64,000 bases of DNA from Rugalucina vietnamica (taxonomy: Eukaryota > Mollusca > Bivalvia > Lucinida > Lucinidae). Within the stretch, counting starts at the first letter, position 1; each line of letters opens with the position of its first letter. The notes under the pieces are model-generated. The model made no database searches and had not been told where the DNA came from. It saw nothing but the letters and a program-made list of their open reading frames with translations. The DNA lies in contig OZ024871.1 in assembly GCA_964017185.1 (NCBI GenBank), positions 64,298,866 through 64,362,865 of the forward strand. The letters run 5' to 3'. The position numbers were made by a program, and so were the translations under genes. Positions 38,501 through 50,500 of the stretch are shown here, piece by piece.

Positions 38501-41500
38501 CAGAGGTTTGACAAAAAGATGGACACAAGCTTTGTGAAAACGAGACAATGCTGAATTTAGCTTATTATTTCTTAAAACTTGGAAATTTGAGTTGCAGCAA
38601 CTGAGAATCATAAAGGGAATAATGCATACACAATGTGGATTGAATGTGTTACTAAAATTGAACAAGGTTAAATGTTACGTTTTTCTGTTTCTTTTTCTGT
38701 TTCTGTTAGGAGGGATCATACAAATGGAGTGGGGAGCTCCCACAGGCTGCTCTGACTATACTACACCAACACGCCATACAGGGTGACATCACTGAAGTCC
38801 AACAATCTGTCTGGTAGGTTGTCATCTAGACTTTCTATTTTAGCCTTCGCATGAGAAAACCAACAATTTGCATATGCGAAAACAAAGACGCAGATCAGCT
38901 GTGCAGTAACTGCACAGCTGATCAGCGCCTTTGTTTTCACCACACGGATAGTATGATTCCTCTTCTACATATATCCAAAGTTTCAAGCCTCTAGCTTTCT
39001 TCTGTGACTGTACAGCCTGGTTTGTGTCGGACCTGGCCGTAAACTCAAATTGTTTGTTATGCCCCCAACTTCGAAGAAGTTGAGGGGGCATATTGGTTTG
39101 GGTCTGTCCGTGCAGTGCAGTGAGTGAGTGAGTGCGTGCAGTCAGTCAGTCAGTCAGTCTGTGATGCGTGAGCACTCGGTCAGGAACCGTTAGAGCTAGG
39201 ATCTTGAAATTTGGTATACAGTTTGTATATGAAAATTAAGAGGACCAGTATTTTTTCTTCCAGGTAAATTCAAGGGGCTAGGGGCCAATTCTGTGAGAGT
39301 TATTTCCCTTTTTAATTCTTGATAAAGTGAATAGATAGTGGATACCTTGTGTGCGCAACTCCTCCTACAGTTTTTAGCTCACCTGAGCCGTTAGGCTCAC
39401 AAGGTGAGCTTATAGGATGGCCATGATCTGGCGTCCGTCCGTCCGTCCGTCGCCCGTCAGTCCACAATTTCAAAGATCTTCTCCTCTGAAACAGCTTGGC
39501 CAATCAAAGCCAAATTTTATTATATATGAAGCATCAATAGGAAGGGGGAACCAATGTAAAAATAAGAAATCCAGGTCACATGACCAAGATGGCAGCCATG
39601 CCCATATATGGTAAAAACCCTTCAAAAATCTTCTTCTCCAGAACCGGTGGACTGATTTCAACGAAACTTGGCATGAAGTATCAATGGCTCAAGCACTACA
39701 ATGTATATATAAATCATGACCCTGTGATGACCTTGACCTATTTTACGGCAAGGTCAACATAGGTCGCCAATGCATTTGAATGGGGAAAGCTTTTAAAATG
39801 TCATTTAAAGTTAAAGTCTTGCAGGAAATGGGCAGTAGGACTGTAAATTAATGATTCTGAAAAAAATTGGACCCCAGGGGCTCATGTGCCCCCACCCCGG
39901 GGCAATATACATGTATATCTCCATAATATTCAAACTTCTTCTCCTCTGAAACCACTTGGCCATCAAAGCCAAATTTTATGTGAAGCATTAATAGGAAGGG
40001 GTAACAAATATGTAGATAAAAAATCCAGGTCACATGACCAAGATGGACGCCATGCCCATATATGGTAAAAACCCTTCAAAAATCTTCTTCTCCAGAACCG
40101 GTTGACCGATTTCAGCGAAACTTGGCATGAAGCATCGATGGATCAAGCACTACAATGTTTATATAAATCATGACCCTGTGATGACCTTGACCTATTTTAC
40201 GGCAAGGTCAACATAGGTCGCCAATGCATTTGAATGGGGAAAACTTTTAAAATGTCATTTAAAGTGATATCTTGCAGGAAATGGGAAGTAGGACTGAATA
40301 TTAATGATTCTGAAAAAATTGGAACCCAGGGGCTCATGTGCCCCCACCCCGGGGCATTCAAACGTCTTCTCCTCTGAAACCGCTTGGCCAATCAAATCCA
40401 GATTTTATGTGATGTATCTATAAAATTGGGGAATCAATGTGTATATAAATAATCTAGGTCACATGACAAAGGTGGTCGCCATGCCCATATATGGTAAAAC
40501 CCCATCGAAATTCTTCTTCTCTGAAACCAATAAACTGATTTCAAGGAAACTTGGCGTGAAGCATCGATGGCTTAAGTACTCCAATGTATATATAGATCAA
40601 GACCCTGTGATGACCTTGACCAAGTTTATGGCAAGGTCAACATGGGTTGCCTATGCATTTGAATTGGGACAACTGTTAAAATGTCATTTGAAGGGAAAAG
40701 CCAGCAGGAAATTGGCAAATGGACAGAATATTGTCTGAAGAAAGAAAATGGCCCAAGGGCTTCATCTGCCCCTGCACTGGAGTTAAATACCATAATATTC
40801 AAACATGTGTATTGGTATATGCAGCAGATCTCAGGTGAGCGTTTACAGGACCATTGGTCCTCTGGTATTCCGATTCTCTTGAAACTTTACAGATGTTGTG
40901 ACCATGCTTTGAAGATATGCATGTGGTTTGGATATAATCCTCAGATTAATTTTTTAACTTAGCCATTTTTCAGGGATTTTGACAATGAAAGTGAATGGGC
41001 AGTGGGTACCTTGTGTGCGCAACTCCTCCTACAGTTTCATGCCAATTCATTTAAAACTTTACATATATTATGGGCATGGTCTGAAGATATGCATGTGGTT
41101 TGGATATAATCCTTGGATTATTTTTTGTCATTTTTTTCACAATTTGAACTTAGTCATTTTTTGGGGCATTTTAGTGGATGGATAGAGGGTAACTTGTGTG
41201 CGCAACTCCTCCTACAATTTTATCTTCTGCGGTGGCTGTTTGTCCTGGATCCACAAGAAATGCAGTGGAATCAAAGGCCCCTTACGCCCTGATCCTGATT
41301 TCAGATGTGCTCGCTGTCTGGGAAAGGCACGTCCAATAGATGGAAGACTTGTGAAGGAGGTTCAGGTTGATGACGAAACAGTTGAGGCTGTTCCAGAGTT
41401 CTGTTATCTAGGAGACATGCTTTCTGCTGGTGGTGGTTGTGAACTGGCTGCAGTTACGCGTTGCAAATCCGCTTGGGGCAAGTTCCGACAGCTACTACCG

Positions 41501-44500
41501 CAATCTGCCACTTTTGACTAGAGGTCGAGTGTATTCAACTTGCGTGAGAAGTGTAATGCTGCATGCGGCAGAAACATGGGCCATGACTGTGGCTACACTT
41601 AACCGCCTACGGCGCAATGACCGTGCGATGATCCGCTGGATATGTAATGTCAAGGCGAATGATGAAGTAAGCTCAGACTCCCTTCTCTCAAAGCTTGGAC
41701 TCCAGGATATAGATGTGGTGCTTCGCTCCAGCAGAATGAGATGGTATGGACATGTAGAGCGCAGCAAAGGCTGGATTGCTCAAGTACGCAAGCTAAACAT
41801 AGTTGCACAGAAAAGATCTGGCAAGCCAAGGAAATCATGGGATGAAGTGTTGTTAGACGACAGAAAAAAGCTAGGAATGGATACTGCTGATCCTCAGAAT
41901 CGCTCAGAGTGGAGAGGTCGTCTAAGAAGGAGACTTGTCAAACAAGTCCAACCCTCTGTAGAGGACAACGGACTATAAAACGGATATGATGATATGATGA
42001 TGATGAATTTAATACCGATACTTTTGAAACTTTGCAGACATTGTGACCATGCTTTGAAGATATGCATGTGGTTGGGATATACTCCTCAGATTAATTTTTG
42101 TCACTTTTTTAACAATTTGAACTTAGTCATTTTTTTGGACATTTTTACATCTTGAAAGTGGCTTACCAGTTGGGGGCATAGTGTTTCATAAACACATCTT
42201 CTAGTTTTTTGATGCACAGGCTCATTTATCAACAAAACAAACATGATCTACATTGTCGTATTTGCGAAAGTGGTTGACTCTATACAAAAAGTGAACATAA
42301 AATCTAAAATTTTAAAACCACATCTTCGCTTGGGAGCCAAATTCTTGTATCTTTCATTTTCAAACTTTTCAGGAGAGATAAAAAATTTAACATTTTTTGC
42401 TAGGTACTGTCTTTGTTTATACTTATAGGAATGGTTTATATTCCCTTGGTGTGAAAAAGCATTTGGGCCAAAAGTTGAGTGACTCCTAGCAAACAATTTG
42501 CATAATTTTAAATCCACATGCCTTTTTTGGAGTCAGATGAATTAATAAGATTCAGTGTCATGTGGTATAAAATTTCAGTCGTTGGAATGCATACAGTCGT
42601 AAACACCTAGAGCACCCGTTAGACTACCAGTTGCTACTAAACTTGCTCGAGGACCTAGATGCATTATGGGAACCTACTTCATTATCGAGAGAAGAGGTAT
42701 TGTCAATTCATCCATATAATTTATACCCCTTATACTTCACTTTTTATATAGCAAAACTTGGGTTTGCAGGGGTATGCCTACTTTGTAATTGACCCAAAAC
42801 ATAATGGGTACACATTAGAACCGTCTCGGTGAGGTGGTTCTAATGTGTACCCACAAACTATGTTTTAAGTAAAAATAACAAAATACATACACCTCAACCT
42901 CTTTATAACACTATTGTTGGGGTCCAAGACAATTCCGTGTTAGCTATCTAATCCGTATTATAACGAGAGTAAAATATATAGCAAAATTAGACCATTTGGG
43001 GGCCATGAATGGTCCGTGTTATATCCAAAACCGTGCTGTAACGAACCGTGTTATAAAGAGGTCCAGGTGTATGTATAAAAAAATCTATTGAAAATTTTCA
43101 ATTTTTACAACTTAAGAAAACTGTGTATATTACATGGGCTTGTTTTCGTAATGAATGTTCTGTTTCAGGAGGCCAGGTAAAGGGGGACTTTGATGATAAT
43201 TAAAGGAGACTGTGCGTGAGAAAACCAACAGTTTGGGTTTCCGACCAGGTCCAACACAAGCCAGCATGTACAGTCACAGAAGATAGCTAGAAGCTTGAAA
43301 TTTCGGATGAAGGAAGAAGAGGGATTGTACTATTCATGTAGTGAAAACAAAGATGCTGATCAGCTTCACGGTAACTGCGAGGCTGGTCTGCGCCTTTGTT
43401 TTCACATATGCAGATTGTTGGTTTTCTTGTGCAGCGGCTCAAGGGATAATTATGCTCATTTTTTGTAGAAACCGATTTTGTTGGTGCATAAGAATAGCCT
43501 CGGCAAGACAGTTCTGATGAGCATCTATGACAAAGCTTTTTATGAAGAAATAACAAAAATGTTTTCAGTTTTCATTAATTATCATCAAGTACTACTTTAG
43601 TCCGATCTTCTGCGTTTGGTTGCCTGTTTTCTGATCAACCATCCTACCCTTTTCTGTTTTCCTTGTTCTGTATTATTATGAGGCATTTGATATAAATATT
43701 GGTACCAACTTTTGCAGGTTTTTTGCATGTTTTAGTTTAAAAATTGAAACTGTTTATTAAAGAACCCAGTCTTTAAAATTGAGCCACCGCATCAGGAAAC
43801 CAACAATTTGCCTATGCGAAAACAAAGGCGCAGATCAGCTTCGCAGTTACTGCAAAGCTGATCAGTGCCTTTGTTTTTTCGCTACATGGATAATACAATT
43901 CCTCTATTTTCTAAATCCAAAATTTCCAGCCTCTAGCCGTCTTCTGTGCTTGTACAGCTTGATTTTTGTCAGACCTGGTCGGAAAACCAGATTGTTGTTT
44001 TTCTTACGCGATGGCTCAAATATTGACAAATAGTGGCAGGAAGCACATGGTCTAATGGTACACTACAGGGGCCAGTTGTTCAAAACTTTGTTAGCTTTAC
44101 GTCAGCGTTTAGACCTCAACTTGTTAAGTAAATGCAGTGCAAAGGATTCTCACATTTTTTCATCAAAAAATAACTGTATTTGTAATATTGCCATTTGAAA
44201 TTTTAACGAATCGTTAACTAACCGCATCGTTAATTTTGAACAACTGGCCCCAAGATTTCAAGCCAGAGGTCCTGGGTTTGATACCTACCGTCACTGTTGT
44301 ACTTAGTCAACACCCAGGCTCAATCCCAAAATGACTGAAAAATTGTTGACTGAGGCGTTAAGCCATAATCCAAACAAAACTTGTGACAATTTATGTACAT
44401 TTGCCTAGCAAAAATCATTTCAAATCCTCCCACATAGGGAATCTAAAATGAGTTTCATATGAAACCAGCCAAATAGCCGAGTTAAGTAATTTTCTTGCAA

Positions 44501-47500
44501 TATGGCCATGAGTACAAGACTTTTTTTACAGGATTATTTGAACTTCAAACTTAAAATTCTTTTTAAAAGCTTAAATTGATTTGCAAAATTTGTCGGGGTC
44601 TTGGCTTGATCATGCAAAAGTTCTGTAATGTGCAAAATGTTTTCTAATATCCTGTTTTCCAAAGAATGATAGCAATGTAATATGAGTAACATCACAAGAA
44701 AACCCGATTATTGCCTATAATAAAACAAAAACACAGTGACTGCCCACCTGATCAGCACCTTTCTTTTTGCTTCATGGATGGTACAATCCCTCTACTTATT
44801 ACTTCATTTGGATCAGAGACTTACATCAGATTTGGTCAGAAACCCAGAAGTTTTTCTTGCATTGCAGCTCATATGATTAAATGTGAACTTCCCTTATAAG
44901 TTCCAAACAGGTTCTTTCTGACATTATGTAAAAGTGATATATAGTAGCCATGCCATTAGTGTTATTTTAAAATTTTGATATTAGGTTGGTCTTGAATAAT
45001 GATAATAGCTCGGCCAGACAGGATTTCCATATCTTCCAAACACATTATCTGAGCTGCTTCATGAGAAAACCAACATTTTGCATATGCAAAAACAAAGGCG
45101 CAGATCAGCGCCTTTGTTTTTGCCTCAGGGATAGTACAATTTCTCTACTTTCTAAAACCAAACTTTCCAGCCTCTAGCCGTCTTCTGTGCATGTAGAGCT
45201 TAGCTTGTGTTGGACCTGTTCAAAAACCACATTGTTGGTTTTCTCATGACGCAGCTCACATAATCTATGAAAATGGATAATTTTAGCTATGGCATGAGAA
45301 AACATGCTATTTGTTATGTGTGAAAACAACAGTTTAGAAGCATCATGACATTGTGGTAAATTCACTTGCAAATTCAAGAAACCAGGGATCTAATGGCTCC
45401 AGTTCTGGTCCCAAGGTTATAAAACTTTTTTTTATGCTCAACTCAGCTGAGACTAAAATTTATCCTGCTCATAAATGTTAAAATGCCAACAATTTATGAG
45501 CATGATAAATTGCTAGTTGTTGAGTACTGAATCTGAATTTTCCACCAATTTCAACATCTATGAGTAGTTGAAATTTCATGCTCAGCAGAGCTGAGCTTGA
45601 AAATTTTTTTATAACCTCGGGGCCAGGGCTTTTCCAGTCTGTCAGATGAGAATTCAAAATGAGTTTGCAGCTCCATATGACCTTAACTGTTGGTTAGAAC
45701 AACAAATAAATACGCAAAAAATTATGCTCTGACTAAGCAGTGGGAAGCATTTTGGGTTGTGACATTGTATTGGTATGAAACTGTCTTCTTCTCAATACTA
45801 ATACTTCAAGTCTGTAATTAACCATTATCATTGGCTGAGCTGAAACCATTTTGTTTTGACCCAAGTCAGAAACCCTGAAGATAGGTTTTCACTAGATTGA
45901 ACTAAAAGCAAAAGATGATATATCTCTCTAATTTCGCCAGGATATTATGATCAAAAATAGCCTAATGGTTTTAAATCTTTGGATTTTCATAGATTTATCT
46001 CTTCCTTTACAGTAACTGATTCTGTCTGCATGTCGAAATATCCTCTAGCTCATCAATAAAACAGCTTTTAAAGGATTATAACACATTAAATGAGCTAGAC
46101 ATTTTAAAACGGGTCTTGCTTGTATGGTTTCAATCAGGTCGGGCATAAATTTGTGCTGTACAGCCACAGCAGCCAGCTAGATACACAAAATTTGGATGTT
46201 GAAACTCGACAAAAAGATGCCTGTAGGTTTTGGCATCTGTATAGCCAGGGTTTTTGCATGTGATTCATACTTTTTTAGATGTTTAAACTTTCTCTGACTT
46301 TGATAAGAAACTTTCTCTGGCTTTGGTAATAAACTTTCTCTGACTTTGATAATTAACTTTCTCTGACTTTGATAATTAACCTTCTCTGACTTTGATAATA
46401 AACTTTAATCTGACTTTGATAATAAACTTAACTTTTCTGACTTTGATAATAAGCTTTCTCTGACTTTGATAATAAGCTTTCTCTGACTTTGATAATAAAC
46501 TTTCTCTGACTTTGATAATAAACTTTCTCTGACTTTGATAATAAATTTTCTCTGACTATGATAAAAAACTTTCTCTGACTTTGATAATGAACTTTCTCTT
46601 ACTTTGATAATAAACTTTCTCTGACTTTGATAAAAATTTTCTCTGACTTTGATAATAAACTTTCTCTGACTTTGATAATACATTTTCTCTGACTTTGATA
46701 ATAAACTTTCTCTGACTTTGATAATACATTTTCTCTGACTTTGATAATAAACGTCCTCTGACTTGATAATAAACTGTCTCTGACTTTGATAATAAACTTT
46801 TTCTGACTTTGATAGTAAACTTTCTCTGACTTTGGTCATAAACTTTCTCTGACTTTGGTCATAAACTTTCTCTGACTTTGATAATACACTTTCTCTGACT
46901 TTGATAATAAATTTTCTCTGACTTTGATAATAAACTTTCTTTGACTTTGGTAATAAACTTTATCTAACTTTGATAATAAACTTTCTTTGACTTTAATGAT
47001 AAACTTTCAACAACTTTGATAATAAACTTTCTCTGACTTGATAATAAACTTTCTCTGACTTTGATAATAAACTTTCTCTGACTTTGATAATAAACTTTAT
47101 CTAACTTTGATGATAAACTTTCTCTGACTTTGATTATAAACTTTCTCTGACTTTGATTATAAACTTTCTCTGACATTGATAGTAAACTTTCTCTGACTTT
47201 GATAATAAACTTTCTCTGACTTTGATAATAAACTTTCTCTGACTTTGATAATAAACTTTCTCTGACTTTGATAATAAACTTTTGCCAACTTTGATAACTT
47301 TTTCTGACTTTGATAATAATCTTTCTTTGACTTTGGTAATAAACTTTATCTAACTTTGATAATAAACTTTCTCTGACTTTGATAATAAACTTTCTCTTAC
47401 TTTGATAATAATATTTCTCTGACTTTGATAATGAACATTCTCTGACTATGATAATAAACTTTCTCTGACTTTGATAATGAACTTTCTCTAACTTTGATAA

Positions 47501-50500
47501 ACTTTCTCTGACTTTGATAATGAACTTTCTCTGACTTTGATAATAAACTTTCTCTGACTTTGATAATGAACTTTTTCTGACTTTGATATTAAATTTTCTC
47601 TGACTTTGATAATAAACTTCCTCTGACTTGATAATAAACTTTCTCTGACTTTGATAATAAACTTTCTCTGACTTTGATAGTAAACTTTCTCTGACTATGG
47701 TCATAAAGTTTCTCTGACTTTGATAATAAACTTTCTTTGACTTTGATAATGAACTTTCTCTAACTTTGATAAACTTTCTCTGACTTTGATAATGAACTTT
47801 CTCTGACTTTGATATTAAATTTTCTCTGACTTTGATAATAAACTTCCTCTGACTTGATAATAAACTTTCTCTGACTTTGATAGTAAACTTTCTCTGACTT
47901 TGATAATAAACTTTCTCTGACTTTGATTATAAACTTTCTCTGACTTTGATAATAAACTTTCTCTGACTTTGATTATAAACTTTCTCTGACTTTGATAGTA
48001 AACTTTCTCTAACTTTGATAATAAACTTTCTCTGACTTTGATTATAAACTTTCTCTGACTTTGATAGTAAACTTTCTCTGACTTTGGTTATAAACTTTCT
48101 CTGACTTTGATAATAAACTTTCTCTGACTTTTTATCTGACTTCGGTTATAAACTTTCTCTGACCTTGATAATAAACTTTCTCTGACTTTGATAATAAACT
48201 TTCTCTGACTTTGAAAATTAAGTTTTGCCAACTTCGATAACTTTTTCTGACTTTGATAATAAACTTTCTTTGACTTTGGTAATAAACTTTATCTAACTTT
48301 GATAATAAACTTTCTCTGACTTTGATAATAAACTTTTGCCAACTTTGATAATGAACTTTCTCTGACTTTGATAATAAACTTTTGCCAACTTTGATATCTT
48401 TTTCTGACTCTGATAATAAACTTTCTCTGACTTTTGTTATAATTTTTCTCTGACTTATATTATAATTTTTCTCTGACTTATATTATAATTTTTCTCTGAC
48501 TTTGATTATAAACTTTCGCCAACTTTGATAACTTTTTTCTGACTTTGATGATAGTAAACTGTCTCTGACTTTGATAATAATTTTTCTCTGACTTTGATAA
48601 TAAACTTTTGCCAGCCTTGATAACTTTTTCTGACTTTGATAATAAACTTTCTCTGACTTTGATAGTAAACTTTCTCTGACTTTGATGATAAACTTTCTCT
48701 GACTTTGATAATAAACTTTCTTAGTTGCAAGTTTGTGAGCAGATCTTTAATCATTATAAAAAGTCATCTTGGTTTCATCATTTGTATCTTCTATTTATGC
48801 TTTAGTTGAGACTTTTTACTATGGTAAGATAACAGCTCACAGTTTTTTATCCGCACAAAATTCACACCGGTTATACAGATTGAACCAATGTGACTGAGAA
48901 TAACCAAAATAATAAGGCTGTGCTGTATGCAATTATCTAGAATTATCTGTGATAAGTTGTTCCTAGATTCTGATCCAAGGCAAGTTGTTCCCAGAGAGAT
49001 ATATGAGCCGCGCCATGAGAAAACCAGATTTTGCCTAGGCTAAAACAAAGGCGCAGATCAGCTTCCCATTCACTGCGAAGCTGATCAGCACCTTTGTTTT
49101 CGCTACACGAATAGTACAATTTCTTTTTTTCTTAAAACTTAAATTTCAATGTTCTAGCCTGCTTCTGTGACTGTACAGGTCGGTTTGTGTCAGACCTGTT
49201 CAGAAACCCCGAAGACCGGTTTTCTCGCGTCGCGGATCATATACTTTCTAATTCTAACGGCCTTGGCTCTCAGTCATATTGGTTGTTCCTGAAAGCTGGT
49301 GTGAAATGAGCCGCCTCATGGGAAAACCATCAATGTGGTTGCCGAACAGGTCCGACACAAACTGGTCTGTGCAGTAACACTAGCAGGCTAGAAGCTTGAA
49401 AGTTCGGATTTAAGAAGAAGAGGAAGTGTACTATCCCTGTAGCAAAGACAAAGGCGCTGATCAGCTTCGCAGTTACCGCGAAGCTGGTCTGCGTCTTTGT
49501 TCTCGCATGTGCAGATTGTTGGTTTTCTCATGAGGCGGCTCAAATTATAAGCATTTATTCTTTAGAAACAGTATAATTTCATTTCCTTAATTTAAGCTTA
49601 ACACTTTCGAAAGTATACATTTAACAATTTTTGCAATATGATTTATTTAAGTTTCTTACACAGCACTGCAAGCACAATTAATTGAAAATTTCTCTTGGTT
49701 TTCACTTCATCTGTTTGAAACTGCATTTACAGCTTTAAAGTGCACTTCACTGTTTTTTTACCTTATCTTGAGATAATCATCAGAAAACAGGCTTTCAGCC
49801 TAAATCGAAAACATACCAGCCTTCCTGCTACTAGTAGGCAAGTTGATCTATACAGACAGCTGATCTTTTCCTCTGTTGATTTTCACCTCCTACCGCCAAT
49901 GTTGCCTGGTGCAGATAGTTTTAATGAACTGAATATCATCAGTTGATCAGTAGCAAGCATTTTTCATTAAACTGCCTTACAGACATGATTGCACAATTTT
50001 AAGATTCAGTATCACAATCAATTCATTTTCATCTTTTCCAATAGTGCAATGTCATAGCATAAAAATGCACTTTTTATATTTGCGCATTATCTCTTAAATT
50101 TAACGCCACATCGTTTTCCATTTTTCCTAATGCATGAAAATTGATTGTTTTAAGATTTGAGCAATAATCTTTTGCTAGATTTGTTAACTTATGGTCTGAT
50201 TTCCGATTTATTAGCGAGTTCTTGATTTTGCAACCAAGTGTCCATGTATTCTATAAAGCTTATAGTGACACATTATTAGCAAGAACTTTGAATTCGTGAG
50301 GCAACCAATTGGCGAATATTATCAAAAATTAAGTTCTCACAAATATTTCCGAATCTTACAGTATTTTTTTATAATTTCAAATTGTAAATTGTATTTTATG
50401 GCTGTAAAAATGTGTGGCATCAAACAAAAAAGTTGTGTTTACTTCCACGATTCATAGTCTTACAGCCATTTAGAGGCCGTTCCTTAACAACATCTATGAA

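Larger units (their letters stand above)
39058..42204 (+). mobile_element. Family D Helentron-like element with two insertions
   Basis: 5' end TATGCCCCCAACTTCGAAGA with AGTTGAGGGGGCATA (a perfect hairpin); 3' end CAGTTGGGGGCATAG, hairpin GTGTTTCATAAACAC, ATCTTCTAG then a T-run. Parts: 39058-39374, 40867-41219 and about 42006-42204, separated by family A and a LINE fragment. Core words: 'GTGTGCGCAACTCCTCCTAC', 'GAAGATATGCATGTGGTT'. Confidence 0.82.
38841..42223 (+). mobile_element. Family M MITE split by the family D nest
   Basis: Left part 38841-39057 has the hairpin around CTGTGCAGTAACTGCACAG and stops at AACTCAAATTGTTT. The missing right end, TTTTGATGCACAGGCTC, is at 42205-42223, after 3.15 kb of inserted family D. 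The 38710-38813 exon ends 27 bp before this MITE. Confidence 0.85.

Noticed and set aside
46405..48754. Long minus-strand frames with [12 protein letters not shown] repeats
   Set aside because: They follow exactly from the 23-bp satellite; no start context, no non-repeat coding sequence, and they lie antisense within an intron.
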